This document shows, piece by piece, positions 25,735 through 34,811 of a stretch of 64,000 nucleotides of DNA. Every line of letters begins with the position of its first letter. The first letter of the stretch is position 1. The position numbers and the translations under genes are program-made. A model generated the notes under the pieces. The model had not been told where the DNA came from. It was given only the letters and a program-made list of their open reading frames with translations, and made no database searches. Origin of the DNA: Kitasatospora aureofaciens (GTDB lineage Bacteria; Actinomycetota; Actinomycetes; Streptomycetales; Streptomycetaceae); contig NZ_JAHTKP010000012.1 in NCBI RefSeq assembly GCF_019192735.1, forward strand, positions 1-64,000, in the 5' to 3' direction.

Positions 25735-26268
25735 ATGACCGACACCGCCGCCGAACCCGTCCTGCTCGCCGCGGGCCGGGAGGAGCCCGAACTCGTCCCG
25801 ATGGGCCGTGCCGACGCGGTGGTCTTCGTGGTCGGCGACGCCGAGCGGGCGGCCCGCCGCTACATGGGGGCGCTCGGCCTGCGCTGTACCGCGTACGCCG
25901 GGCCGGAGACCGGCGAGCCGGAGACGGTCTCGTACGTGCTGAACGCGCCCGGCACCCGGTTCGTGCTGACCTCGCTGGTCCAGGTGATCGGCCCGCGCGG
26001 GCGGGAGCTGGCGGCGCACCTGGCCCGGCACGGGGACGGGGTGCTGGACCTCGCGGTGGCCGTGCCGGACGTGTACTACGCGTACGACTACGCGGTGGAC
26101 CGGGGCGCGGCCTCGCTGACCGAGCCGTACGAGGTGCGGGACCGGTACGGCGCAGTGGTGCTCGCCGCGATCCGGGTGCCCGGCGGGACCAGGCACACGC
26201 TGGTGGACCGCTCGCGCTACGCCGGGCCGTACCTGCCGGGGTTCGTGCCGTTCGAGCGGCAGTGGTGA
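25735..26268 (+). CDS. Half-length 4-hydroxyphenylpyruvate dioxygenase (N-terminal VOC domain only)
   Basis: These 177 residues match the N-terminal half of streptomycete HppD nearly end to end: DAVVFVVGDAERAARRYMG, YAGPETGEPETVSYVLN, HGDGVLDLAVAVPD and GTRHTLVDRSRYAGPYLPGF. Full HppD has about 380 residues, and its iron ligands (two His, one Glu) and substrate pocket are in the C-terminal half, which is missing. The frame stops at TGA inside a 15-bp tandem repeat (26257-26316). A minus-strand gene begins its stop at 26321, so the rest is not nearby. It cannot be a catalytic HppD alone. It is either a decayed gene or a repurposed VOC protein. GGGAGG precedes ATG 25735. Confidence 0.85.
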   Translation: MTDTAAEPVLLAAGREEPELVPMGRADAVVFVVGDAERAARRYMGALGLRCTAYAGPETGEPETVSYVLNAPGTRFVLTSLVQVIGPRGRELAAHLARHGDGVLDLAVAVPDVYYAYDYAVDRGAASLTEPYEVRDRYGAVVLAAIRVPGGTRHTLVDRSRYAGPYLPGFVPFERQW

Positions 26269-26316
26269 GGGCGGCAGTGGTGAGGGCGGTGGAGGTGAGG
26301 GTGGCAGTGGTGAGGG
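26257..26316 (+). repeat. Four tandem 15-bp repeats at the end of half-hppD
   Basis: The unit CGGCAGTGGTGAGGG occurs at 26257-26271 and 26272-26286. Variant copies lie at 26287-26301 and 26302-26316. The first copy encodes the last three codons and the stop of the half-HppD gene, so the repeat lies exactly at the truncation point. Confidence 0.9.
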
Positions 26317-26320
26317 CGGC

Positions 26321-26854
26321 TCAGCGGACGGCGGTCTCGACGATCGGCGGGTGGCCGTTCCAGTAGACGAACACCGAGTTGGCCTGGGTGTCCTTGGTGA
26401 AGTCCACCCGCATCCACTGGTCGCCGTTCCACACCTGCATCTGCCAGCCCGGGTCCGGGGTGGCGGAGACCAGCGAGGCCTTGTCCGGGCGGATGTCCAG
26501 GGCGACCCGGCCGCCGGGCACCGGGTAGCTCTTCACCGTGGACGTCGTAGTGGTGGTGGCGGGCGCCGGGCGGCGGGAGGCCGACGGGGTGGCGGTGGGG
26601 GCCGGCCCGTGGGAGGCGGCGGCGGACGGGGAGACGGGCTGGGCGGGCGTCTCGGCCTGGGGTGCGGAGCGCTCCTGGTCCGGGGTGGCGGTCGGCGTGC
26701 GCGGGGCGTCGGTGGCCGGGGAGGGCAGCGGCAGCGCCTTGGGCTGCTCGAACGCGGCGCCGGTCAGCACCGCGTGCACGCCGAACCAGGACAGCGCCAC
26801 CGCCGCCCCGGTGGCCGCCGCCCAGGCGCCGAGCTGCACCAGTCCGTTCCGCAT
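26321..26854 (-). CDS. Membrane-anchored hypothetical protein, divergent from two-component system
   Basis: This 177-residue protein has an N-terminal signal anchor (LGAWAAATGAAVALSWFGVHAVL). A long Ala/Pro/Thr/Ser linker follows (about residues 35-115). A compact C-terminal domain of about 60 residues is rich in Trp and Val (SYPVPGGRVALDIRPDKASL, WQMQVWNGDQWMRVDFTKDTQANSVFVYWNGHPP). The last region looks like a small extracytoplasmic beta-domain; no family is recognised. It is divergent from the response-regulator gene, 133 bp away, and could be a sensor partner or target of that system. Confidence 0.75.
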   Translation of the reverse strand: MRNGLVQLGAWAAATGAAVALSWFGVHAVLTGAAFEQPKALPLPSPATDAPRTPTATPDQERSAPQAETPAQPVSPSAAASHGPAPTATPSASRRPAPATTTTTSTVKSYPVPGGRVALDIRPDKASLVSATPDPGWQMQVWNGDQWMRVDFTKDTQANSVFVYWNGHPPIVETAVR

Positions 26855-26987
26855 CGTGCGCACATCCTGCCGTATTCCGGACCGCGGCAGACCGGCACCC
26901 CCGTTGTCGGTCAGGGGAGTTGCACCATGCCCGGACCCACCCCCGAGGTACAGACCACTGGGTGCCGATGGCGTACCGTGCAGGGCC

Positions 26988-27692
26988 ATGGCAACAGTGC
27001 TCGTGGTCGAGGACGACCCCTTCGTACGGTCCGCGCTCATCCGGCACCTGACCGGCACCGGTCACGCCGTCCGCAGTGTGGGCACGGCCCTGGAGGCGCT
27101 GCGGGAGGTCGCCCAGGTCGGCTGCGACCTGGTGATCCTCGACCTGGGCCTGCCCGACCTGGACGGCAGCGAGGCGCTCAAGATGATCAGAGGGCTGACC
27201 AACGTGCCGGTGATCGTCTCCACCGCCCGGGACGACGAGGCCGAGATCGTCCGGCTGCTCAACGACGGGGCCGACGACTATCTGGTGAAACCTTTCTCCG
27301 GGGAGCACCTCAGCGCCCGGATGGCCGCCGTCCTGCGCCGGCTCGGCGGCGGCGCCGCCCCCGTCGCCCAGGTGCTCCGGGTCGGCGGACTGGCCATCGA
27401 CCTCCAGCGCCGCGAGGCCGTCCTGGACGGGCGGCTGCTCGACCTCACCCGCCGCGAGTTCGACCTGCTGGCCTTCCTCGCCGCCCGGCCCGGCGTGGTG
27501 GTGCCGCGCAAGGAGATCCTCGCCGAGGTCTGGCAGCAGACCTACGGCGGCGACCAGACCATCGACGTCCATCTCTCCTGGCTGCGCCGCAAACTCGGCG
27601 AGACCGCCTCCAGCCCCCGCTACCTGCACACCGTGCGCGGCGTCGGGGTCCGGCTGGAGGCTGCCGGGGGCCCGGCGGAGCACCGGACATGA
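26988..27692 (+). CDS. OmpR/PhoB-family response regulator
   Basis: This is a 234-residue DNA-binding response regulator. The receiver domain has acidic residues VVEDD at 7-10, phospho-acceptor Asp52 in LVILDLGLPDLDG, and the conserved Lys in YLVKPF. The C-terminal winged helix contains LTRREFDLLAFLAARPGVVVPRKEILAEVW and SWLRRKLGE...YLHTVRGVGVRLE. ATG 26988 directly precedes the receiver. The stop overlaps the kinase start (ATGA 27689-27692), so the pair is translationally coupled. Target genes are unknown; the divergent membrane protein is the best local candidate. Confidence 0.95.
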   Translation: MATVLVVEDDPFVRSALIRHLTGTGHAVRSVGTALEALREVAQVGCDLVILDLGLPDLDGSEALKMIRGLTNVPVIVSTARDDEAEIVRLLNDGADDYLVKPFSGEHLSARMAAVLRRLGGGAAPVAQVLRVGGLAIDLQRREAVLDGRLLDLTRREFDLLAFLAARPGVVVPRKEILAEVWQQTYGGDQTIDVHLSWLRRKLGETASSPRYLHTVRGVGVRLEAAGGPAEHRT

Positions 27693-29170
27693 GGCGGTTC
27701 GGGCACTCGCTGCGCTGGGCTCTGATCAAGGCCGCCGTCGCCGGGACCACCATGGTCGCGCTGGCCTTCCTCATCCCGCTCGGCCTGATGGTCCAGCAGA
27801 CCGCCCGGGACCGGGCGTTCACTGCCGCAGAGCGGCAGGCCGCCGCGCTCGGGCCCGCCCTCGCCATCACCACCGACCAGGACGCCATCAACCGCGCCCT
27901 GGCCAGCACCGATGCGGGCGCGCAGAACCGGATGGCGGTCCACCTGCCGGCGCCGGCGGCGCCAGCGAGTGCGCCCGGGGCGGGCGGGCCTGGTGGGCCC
28001 GGCGGACTCGGTGGGCCTGGTGGGCCTGATGGGCCTGGTGGGCCCACCATCGGCGAGGCCCGGGCGGCCGCCGCCGACGTCTCCACCGCCGGCGGGCAGG
28101 GCCGCTCCTTCACCGTCGAGGTGCCCGGCGGGTACGCGCTGCTCCAGCCGGTCGCGGTGGACACCGGCCGGACCGCCGTCGTCGAGGTGTTCGTGGCCGA
28201 CGGCGACCTCACCCGGGGCGTCTCCACCGCCTGGCTGGTGCTCTCCGCGGTCGCGCTCGCGCTGGTCGCCATCTCGGTGCTGGTCGCCGACCGGATGGGC
28301 GCCCGGATCGTCGCCTCGGCCCGCCGGCTCGCCTCCGCCGCCCGCTCGCTCGGCGCCGGCAACCTCGCCGTCCGCGTGCCGGTCGACGGGCGGACGGCCT
28401 CCGGCAGCCCCGAGGAACTGCGCGAGGCCGCCCACGCGTTCAACACCATGGCCGACCGGGTGGTCCAACTCCTCGCCGCCGAACGGGAACTGGCCGCCGA
28501 CCTGTCGCACCGGCTGCGCACCCCGCTGACCGTGCTGCGGCTCAACGCCGCCTCGCTCGGCGAGGGCGATGCGGCCGACGCCACCCGGCACGCCGTCTCC
28601 CAACTGGAGCGCGAGGTCGACCAGATCATCCGCTCCGCCCGCCGCGCGCCCGAGGACGCGCTCGCCGTCGCCGTCGGCTGCGACGCCGCCGAGCTGATCC
28701 GGGAGCGGGTCGGCTTCTGGTCCGCGCTGGCCGAGGACGAGGGCCGCCGCTGGCAGCTGGCCGGGGCCGACCGGGCCGCGCCCGTCCCGGTCCAGCGCGG
28801 CGACCTGGCCGCGGCCGTGGACGCGCTGCTCGGCAACGTGTTCCGGCACACCGCCGTCGGCACCGCCTTCTCGGTCGACGTGCTGGCCACCGACAGCTCG
28901 GTGATCGTGCTGGTCGGCGACGCCGGACCGGGCTTCAGCGACCCGGCCGCCGCCCTCAAGCGCGGCGAGGGCCACGGCGGCGAGGGCTCCACCGGCCTCG
29001 GCCTGGACATCGTCCGCAAGCTCGCCGAGGCGACCGGCGGCGACCTCGCGCTCGGCCGCTCCGCCGTCCTCGGCGGCGCCGAGCTCCGCCTCCGCCTCCT
29101 GACCCGCCCCGACGGCGGGGTGCCGCGCGTGGGCCGGCGCCGCAACCGGGGCGTGCTGTTCCAGAAATGA
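27689..29170 (+). CDS. Sensor histidine kinase with Gly-Pro repeat insert
   Basis: This 493-residue kinase has a first helix (GTTMVALAFLIPLGLMV), an extracytoplasmic sensor region and a second helix (STAWLVLSAVALALVAISVLVAD). HAMP follows, then an H-box with His274 in ELAADLSHRLRTPLTVL. The ATPase has the N-box ALLGNVFRHTA, the G1 box GDAGPGFS and STGLGLDIVRKLAEATGG. The sensor region contains a collagen-like GGPGGPGGLGGPGGPDGPGG stretch at residues 99-118, encoded by near-identical 9-bp units (about 27985-28045). This insert is unusual and may be length-variable. It partners the coupled response regulator. Confidence 0.94.
   Translation: MRRFGHSLRWALIKAAVAGTTMVALAFLIPLGLMVQQTARDRAFTAAERQAAALGPALAITTDQDAINRALASTDAGAQNRMAVHLPAPAAPASAPGAGGPGGPGGLGGPGGPDGPGGPTIGEARAAAADVSTAGGQGRSFTVEVPGGYALLQPVAVDTGRTAVVEVFVADGDLTRGVSTAWLVLSAVALALVAISVLVADRMGARIVASARRLASAARSLGAGNLAVRVPVDGRTASGSPEELREAAHAFNTMADRVVQLLAAERELAADLSHRLRTPLTVLRLNAASLGEGDAADATRHAVSQLEREVDQIIRSARRAPEDALAVAVGCDAAELIRERVGFWSALAEDEGRRWQLAGADRAAPVPVQRGDLAAAVDALLGNVFRHTAVGTAFSVDVLATDSSVIVLVGDAGPGFSDPAAALKRGEGHGGEGSTGLGLDIVRKLAEATGGDLALGRSAVLGGAELRLRLLTRPDGGVPRVGRRRNRGVLFQK
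27985..28045 (+). repeat. Short 9-bp tandem repeats encoding Gly-Pro run
   Basis: Units related to TGGGCCTGG are repeated through the sensor domain of the histidine kinase and encode GGP triplets. Because the unit is a multiple of three, copy number could change without breaking the frame. Confidence 0.7.
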
Positions 29171-29268
29171 ACGCAGGGGCAGGGAGTTCGGCTCCGCGGC
29201 GGGGTCTCCCTTAACCGCGTCCTAAGGGAGTTCTACCGTTCCTTTGGACTGATCAGGAGTGGTTCCCG

Positions 29269-30865
29269 ATGAGCCGCACGCCCCGAACGGTCTTGGGCGC
29301 ACTGGTCCCCGGCGTACTCAACCCCGCTGGGCGACACGCATCCCGTGCGTGGTCCGTCCCGGGAGGCCGGTTCCCTCACGACCTGGCCACATGGACGCGG
29401 CCAGAGGCGACGGGGAGGCCCTGAACCATCACTCCGGTGGAGCAGGGGCCCCGCACGCCGACACCGAACCCGGTGTCCCAGATCGCGACACGAGACTACG
29501 TGACCATGCAGCCGCCTTACCCACAGCCGACTGGATGCCACCCGATCGAGCTAACGAACTCGGATCGACTCGCTCTGGAACGCCACCTTCACCGCCGACG
29601 GGCAGCACATCACCGTCAGGCCGGAGTCGTGGAGCAAGCGGCTGGAGCCCGGCAAGAGCGTCGTGGTCGGCTTCGTCGCGCAGGGCGCCGGCGCCGCCCA
29701 GACGGAGCCCGTCAACTGCCTGATCAACAACGCGTCCTGCAGGGGCGGCGACGGCACCGTGCCCACGCCGTCGGGCCGTCCGACCGCCACCGGCACGCCG
29801 ACTCCTTCGGGCCGCCCGACGGCCACCCCCACTGCGACCCCAACCACGACGGCCACCGCCACCGCCAAGCCCAGCCCGACCGCGACGGCGAAGCCGACCA
29901 CCCCGGCCCCCACACCGACCGGTGCGCCCGTACCCCCGGCCGCCGCCGGGGCCGGCTTCGCGCCGTACGTCGACACCTCGCTCTACCCGCCCTACGACCT
30001 GGTCGCCACCGCCAAGGCCACCGGCGTCAAGAACGTCAACCTCGCCTTTGTCGTGTCCGGCGGCGGCTGCACCCCGAAGTGGGGCGGCGTCAGCGACCTC
30101 TCCGCCGACGCGGTGGCCGCCCGGATCGGCGCGCTGCGGGCGGTCGGCGGGGACGTCCGGGTCTCCTTCGGCGGCGCCAACGGCACCGAGCTCGCCCTCG
30201 CCTGCTCGTCCGCCCCCGACCTGGCCGCCGCCTACCAGAAGACCGTCGACGCCTACGGCCTGACCAGGCTCGACTTCGACGTCGAGGGCGGCGCGATCGC
30301 CGACACCGCGGCCAACACCCGCCGCGCCCAGGCCATCGCCCAGCTCCAGCGGAACGCCGCCGCCAAGGGCAAGCCCCTCGACGTCTCCTTCACCCTGCCC
30401 GCGCTGCCCTCCGGCCTGACCCAGGACGGCGTCAACCTGGTCGCCGACGCCAAGAACAACGGCGTCGCGATCGGCGCCGTCAACATCATGGCGATGGACT
30501 TCGGCGACGGCGTCGCCCCGAACCCGCAGGGCCGGATGGGCACGTACGCGATCGCCGCGGCCACCGCCACCCAGGCCCAGGTGAAGAGCGTGCTCGGGCT
30601 GGACGACGCGGCCGCCTGGCGCAAGGTCGCCGTCACCCCGATGATCGGCGTCAACGACGTCGCCGGCGAGGTCTTCACCGTCGCGGACGCCAAGCAGCTC
30701 GCCGACTTCGCCGCGACGAAGCACCTGGCCTGGCTGGCCATGTGGTCCGGCACCCGCGACAAGGCCTGCGACGGCGGTGCCAAGGCCTACGCCGACGCCA
30801 CGTGCAGCAGCATCGTCCAGCAGCCGCTGGACTTCACCCGGGCACTCGGCGCCTACACCGGCTGA
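29269..30865 (+). pseudogene. 5'-disrupted GH18 chitinase (CBM2 remnant, linker, catalytic domain)
   Basis: From 29555 to 30865 one frame encodes the end of a CBM2-like carbohydrate-binding module (SLWNATFTADGQHITVRPESW). A Thr/Pro linker and a GH18 domain follow, with LTRLDFDVEGG carrying the catalytic Glu. This frame is preceded by an in-frame TAA (29552-29554) and has no usable start until GTG 29663, inside the CBM. A plausible original start lies at ATG 29269 with AGGAG 9 nt upstream, encoding MSRTPRTVLGALVPGVL, signal-peptide-like but in another frame and stopping at 29424. The N-terminal CBM half is not found in any frame. Translated from 29663, the enzyme would lack a signal peptide. 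Nothing else is seen in 29171-29268. Confidence 0.75.
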
Positions 30866-31035
30866 CGCTCTCGGACCCCGTTCCCTCTCCGCGCCCCGGC
30901 CGGCCGTACTCCGATCCGCAACGGAACACGGCTGGTCGGGACCTTTCGTCACGCTGTGTGATCGATCGCTCCCGGGCCGGGGTGGCGGACATCCGGTATC
31001 GTCGCTGGTTGGCCGAGCGGTGGACGGAGCGAACA

Positions 31036-32433
31036 GTGACAGCGGTGCAAGACGAGCGCAGCCCGGTGCGGACCGCACCCGACCCCTCGCCCGCTCCCCT
31101 GTCGGACCGGCTGAAGCACGCGCTCGACGCACCCGTCCGCGCCCTGCGCGAGGCACCCCGCCGTCCGCTGCTGGCCGCGTCGGCCGTGGCGTTGCTGTCG
31201 CTGGTCGTGTACGCCGTGGTCCGGCACTTCGTCCACACCTCGATGGTGGACATGATCGTCTACCGGGCCGAGGGCGCCGCCGTCGCCAACGGCACCGATC
31301 TCTACGCACTGCGCGTCACCGAGTGGAAGCTGCCCGCGACCTACCCCCCGTTCGCGGCCATGCTGTTCGTCCCGACCACCTGGTTCGGGATCCCGTTCCT
31401 GCGGGTGGCGATCACTCTCGGCAACCTCGGGCTGCTCGCGCTGCTCGCCCACCTGTCCTTCAAGCTGGCCGGCTGGCCGCGCCGCGAACTGCGGCCGATC
31501 GGCGTGATCCTGGTGACCGGCTGCGGGGTCTGGCTCGAACCCGTGTTCACCACGCTCCGCTACGGCCAGATCAACCTCGCGCTCGCCTGCCTCATCCTCT
31601 GGGACCTGACCAGGTCGGACGCGCGCCGCAGCAAGGGCATGGCGATCGGCATCGCCGCCGGCCTCAAGCTCACCCCCGGCCTGTTCGCCGTCTACCTGCT
31701 GATCACCGGCCGGGTCCGGGCCGCCTTCGTGGCCGGCCTCACCTTCCTCGGCACCTTCCTGATCGGCCTGGTCGCGCTGCCCGACGCCACCTGGGGCTTC
31801 TGGACCAAGTACCTCTACGACTCCTCCCGGGTCGGCAAGACCGAGATCGTCGACAACCAGTCACTGCGCGGCGCCTTCGCCCGCCTCCTGCACACCGCCG
31901 ACCCCGGGACCGTCGCCACCCTCGCGGCCGGCCTCACCGCCGTCGCCGGGCTCTTCGTCGCCGCCTGGGCCGCCCGCAGCCACCACTGGCTGCCCCGCGC
32001 CGAGGCCTGGGGCATCTGCTGCGCCGCCGTCACCGCCGTGCTGATCTCCCCGATCAGCTGGACCCACCACTGGGTGTGGTGCGTGCCGGTGCTCGTCCTG
32101 CTCGGCGCCGAGGCCTCCGTCGAGCACGCCCGGCCGGCGGTCGTCCGCAGGGTCCGCTGGCGGGCCGTCTTCTGGGCCACGCTGGTCGCGTTCCTCTCCT
32201 TCGCGATGTGGGCCGCGAAGCCGCTCGGTCCGGCCGTCCTGCACATGGGGCCGCTGCGCCAGCTGCCGACGTCCGTCTACCCCTGGGTCGGGCTCTGCTT
32301 CCTGCTCGCCGCCGCGATCCGGATAAGGGCCCGGCGGCGGGCCGGCGGCGCGCCGGTCGTCCGGCTGCCCGGGCAGCGCGACGGCGGTCCCGGCGCCGCG
32401 CGCGAGCGTCAGCAGGCCCCCGCGGCCCGCTGA
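31036..32433 (+). CDS. GT87-family mannosyltransferase-like membrane protein
   Basis: This is a 465-residue polytopic membrane protein of the GT87 (DUF2029) family. These are polyprenyl-phosphate-mannose-dependent alpha-mannosyltransferases such as the mycobacterial PimE. The signature region MVDMIVYRAEGAAVANGTDLYA contains the conserved Asp in the first loop. ATYPPFAAMLFVP, YGQINLALACLILWDL, AAGLKLTPGLFAVYLL and DNQSLRGAFARLL are family blocks. About ten helices are visible. The acceptor could be phosphatidylinositol mannosides or a glycoprotein; this cannot be judged. GTG 31036 follows GACGGAG. Confidence 0.9.
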   Translation: MTAVQDERSPVRTAPDPSPAPLSDRLKHALDAPVRALREAPRRPLLAASAVALLSLVVYAVVRHFVHTSMVDMIVYRAEGAAVANGTDLYALRVTEWKLPATYPPFAAMLFVPTTWFGIPFLRVAITLGNLGLLALLAHLSFKLAGWPRRELRPIGVILVTGCGVWLEPVFTTLRYGQINLALACLILWDLTRSDARRSKGMAIGIAAGLKLTPGLFAVYLLITGRVRAAFVAGLTFLGTFLIGLVALPDATWGFWTKYLYDSSRVGKTEIVDNQSLRGAFARLLHTADPGTVATLAAGLTAVAGLFVAAWAARSHHWLPRAEAWGICCAAVTAVLISPISWTHHWVWCVPVLVLLGAEASVEHARPAVVRRVRWRAVFWATLVAFLSFAMWAAKPLGPAVLHMGPLRQLPTSVYPWVGLCFLLAAAIRIRARRRAGGAPVVRLPGQRDGGPGAARERQQAPAAR

Positions 32434-32489
32434 GTCTGCGGGGGCGCCGCTCCTGCGTGTGCCGTCCGGGTGTGCCGTGCGGCGGCCAC

Positions 32490-32906
32490 TCACGCGAGCA
32501 GCTCGGCGAGCGAGCCGTCCATGTCCAGCGCGGCCAGCTCGCTGCCCGGCGGGACCAGCCGGTGTGCGCGCTCCAGCCAGGCCGCGACGGCCGGCAGCGG
32601 CGCCTCCAGCAGCGCGTCCCCGGCCGGGGAGCTGAGGGCCAGGCACAGCACGCTGCGCCGGCCCGAGCGGGTCGGCCAGATCCGCACGTCGCCCTGGCCG
32701 CACGGGCGGAAGGTGCCCTCGACCAGCAGCTCGCGGGCGAACACCCAGGTGACCGGCGAGCCGGTGTCCAGGTGGAAGGTGATGTGCACCGCGTACGGGT
32801 CGTGGCTGCCGTAGGACAGCCGCGCGGGGACGGGGACGCTGTGCTCGGGGGAGAGCACCAGGTTGAGCTCCAGCTCGTGCTCGACCACGCCGACGGGGCG
32901 CTCCAT
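32490..32906 (-). CDS. ssgG: SsgA-like protein, SsgG-like
   Basis: This 138-residue SALP has the classical pattern: ELELNLVLSPEHSVPVPARLSYGSHDPYAVHITFHL, VTWVFARELLVEGTFRPCGQGDVRIWP, LCLALSSPAGDALLEAP. SALPs control septum placement and spore-wall events. Its position near hppD/AsnC and the downstream genes matches my recollection of S. coelicolor ssgG (SCO2924), whose loss causes skipped septa. The symbol rests on this remembered synteny rather than on a search. AGAGAGG precedes ATG 32906. Confidence 0.85.
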   Translation of the reverse strand: MERPVGVVEHELELNLVLSPEHSVPVPARLSYGSHDPYAVHITFHLDTGSPVTWVFARELLVEGTFRPCGQGDVRIWPTRSGRRSVLCLALSSPAGDALLEAPLPAVAAWLERAHRLVPPGSELAALDMDGSLAELLA

Positions 32907-33337
32907 GATCGTCGTCCTCTCTGCCTTCGGTTCGTGCCCGGTTCCGGGCCCTGTCACCTTTGAGAGCGCGGTCCGTACCGGCTCTTACTCGTGTTTCCGA
33001 GATTTCTTCGGAAACTTCCGGGAACGTCGGCGAGAGGTGGTGAGCGGTGGGAGGCGGGCGCGCGGGCTGCTCTGCGCGCCGGGGGTCGCCGCTGTCGGCG
33101 CGCGGTGGGCTCCTTACCCCGGGCGGTCCCCCGCTGTCCGGGGATTGGCCAACTTACTGTGACGGGTCCGCCGAGGTACTACCCTTTGTGACTGCCCGGC
33201 GACTTTCCGCCCACCCGGTGATGCCCCCGCACGCACCGACCGCAGAGCCGCCCTCCGCGCCCCGGGTCGCCCCGCCGGCCCGCCGGGCGGGCGTGCCGTG
33301 GCGGCCCCGCCAGGACCAGCCAGGAAAGAAGACCCCC
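32907..33337. other. Divergent intergenic region ssgG / RDD gene
   Basis: These 431 bp have no convincing gene. A possible leaderless promoter, TACTAC (33177-33182) followed by GTG 33188, would extend the RDD protein by 50 residues of low-complexity sequence. I prefer ATG 33338 with its ribosome-binding site. Confidence 0.4.
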
Positions 33338-34711
33338 ATGACGGACCGGCCCTTCGCCGGCGGTACGGACACGGCCGTCGGACCCACGCCGGGCTACTAC
33401 CCCGACCCCTCGATCCCCGGGTTCGTCCGCTACTGGGGCGGCTCGGCCTGGGTGCCTGGCACCAGCCGGCCGGCGCCGGCGGAGGGGGAGGTGCTGGAGC
33501 CGCCGCGCTTCGTGGCCCGGCGGCCCGGGGCGGGTGCCGGGGTGGGGGCGGGGGCGCGGTTCGTGCCGCCGCCGGCGCCGGCTCCTGGGCCGACGGATGC
33601 GGCGGACGGTGGCGACGGTGGCGGGGACGGCAGGGCGAACGGTTCCGGGGAGACCGGGCCGGTGTACCTGGACCAGACGGAGGGTGGGGCGTCGTTCGTC
33701 GTCGGGCCGCAGATGGAGGCGCTCGGCGGGCCGGTGTTCCGGGAGGCGGGAGAGCCCGTGCCTCCGGTCTCCGGTGTGCCCGAGGTGTCGGAGGCGCCCG
33801 AGCTTTCCGAGGTGGCCGAGGGGTCGGACACGTCCGGGTGGCAGGTCGATCCGCGGGCGCAGCGGGGCCTGATGGAGACGGGCGTGGCGCCGCGTTGGGT
33901 CTCGTGGGGGGTGCTTCCGGGGGCGCCCGAGGTGGAGGAGGGGCGTGCGGAGGAGCAGCTAACTCCGGTTGGTGAGGCGGCGGCGGCGGTCGGCGTCGCG
34001 TCGGTGACGGCTTCGGGGCCCGTCCCGGCGGTGGCGGTGCGGGCGGCGACTGCTGTTGCGGTGGAGGTGCCTGAGCGAGCCGAGGCTGCCGAGCCTGTTG
34101 AGCCCGTTCCTGCCGAGCCCGCCGCCCCGGTCCCTGCCGCCTCGGCCCCCGCCGCCCCCGCCGTACGGCCGCGCCGGGCAGCCGCCGCCCGCCGTCGCCC
34201 CGCCCCCGCCGCGCCGGCCGAGCTCGGACGCCGGCTCGCCGCGCGGGCCGTCGACACCGCCGTCCTGGCCGTCGTCGCCACCGCCGCCGCGATCCCGCTC
34301 GGCACCTCGGCGGCCGACCACATCCAGCAGAAGCTCGACCAGGCCCGGATGGCCAGCGCCCTCACCCGCCGTCAGGTCCAGGTGTGGCTGATCGACGACG
34401 TCGTGGTCGGCAAGATCGTGGTCCTGCTCGGCATCCTCGTCTTCGTCAGCCTCCTCTACGAGGTGCTGCCGACCGCCCGCACCGGCCAGACCTTCGGCAA
34501 GCGGCTCGCCAAGATCCGGGTGGCCGACGTCGCCGCCTCTCCGAGCGCTGCCGCCCGCACCCGGCTGAGCCTCGGCCGCGCCCTGCTCCGGTGGGTGGTC
34601 GGACTGCTGGCCGTCCTCCTGCCGATCGGCCTGCTCTGGCCGCTGCTCGACCGCCCGGCCCGGCGCGGCTGGCACGACCGGGCGGCGCGCACCCGGGTCG
34701 TCCGGGACTGA
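33338..34711 (+). CDS. RDD-family membrane protein with N-terminal DUF2510
   Basis: This is a 457-residue protein. A DUF2510 module at the N-terminus (PTPGYYPDPSIPGFVRYWGG) precedes about 250 residues of acidic, Pro/Ala/Val-rich low-complexity sequence. A C-terminal RDD domain ends it (LGRRLAARAVDTAVLAVVATAAAIPLG, GQTFGKRLAKIRVADV, LGRALLRWVVGLLAVLLPIGLLWPL, RRGWHDRAARTRVV). RDD proteins are integral membrane proteins, some linked to ion transport; no function is known here. AGGAAAGA precedes ATG 33338. A second RDD gene follows after 100 bp. Confidence 0.85.
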   Translation: MTDRPFAGGTDTAVGPTPGYYPDPSIPGFVRYWGGSAWVPGTSRPAPAEGEVLEPPRFVARRPGAGAGVGAGARFVPPPAPAPGPTDAADGGDGGGDGRANGSGETGPVYLDQTEGGASFVVGPQMEALGGPVFREAGEPVPPVSGVPEVSEAPELSEVAEGSDTSGWQVDPRAQRGLMETGVAPRWVSWGVLPGAPEVEEGRAEEQLTPVGEAAAAVGVASVTASGPVPAVAVRAATAVAVEVPERAEAAEPVEPVPAEPAAPVPAASAPAAPAVRPRRAAAARRRPAPAAPAELGRRLAARAVDTAVLAVVATAAAIPLGTSAADHIQQKLDQARMASALTRRQVQVWLIDDVVVGKIVVLLGILVFVSLLYEVLPTARTGQTFGKRLAKIRVADVAASPSAAARTRLSLGRALLRWVVGLLAVLLPIGLLWPLLDRPARRGWHDRAARTRVVRD

Positions 34712-34811
34712 GCGCCGGCCCGCGGCCCGCCCCGTCCTCTTTCCGCCCCTGCCGGGCAAAACGGACTGAATATCCCAAACGCGGCGAATGTGTGATGTTC
34801 TACTCGGGGGC

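Noticed and set aside
26257..26316. CRISPR array
   Set aside because: The repeats are directly adjacent 15-bp copies without spacers. The same applies to the other tandem repeats in the window; none has repeat-spacer structure.
33188..33337. Upstream GTG start for the DUF2510/RDD protein
   Set aside because: It would add 50 low-complexity residues before the DUF2510 module, whereas ATG 33338 has a clear ribosome-binding site.
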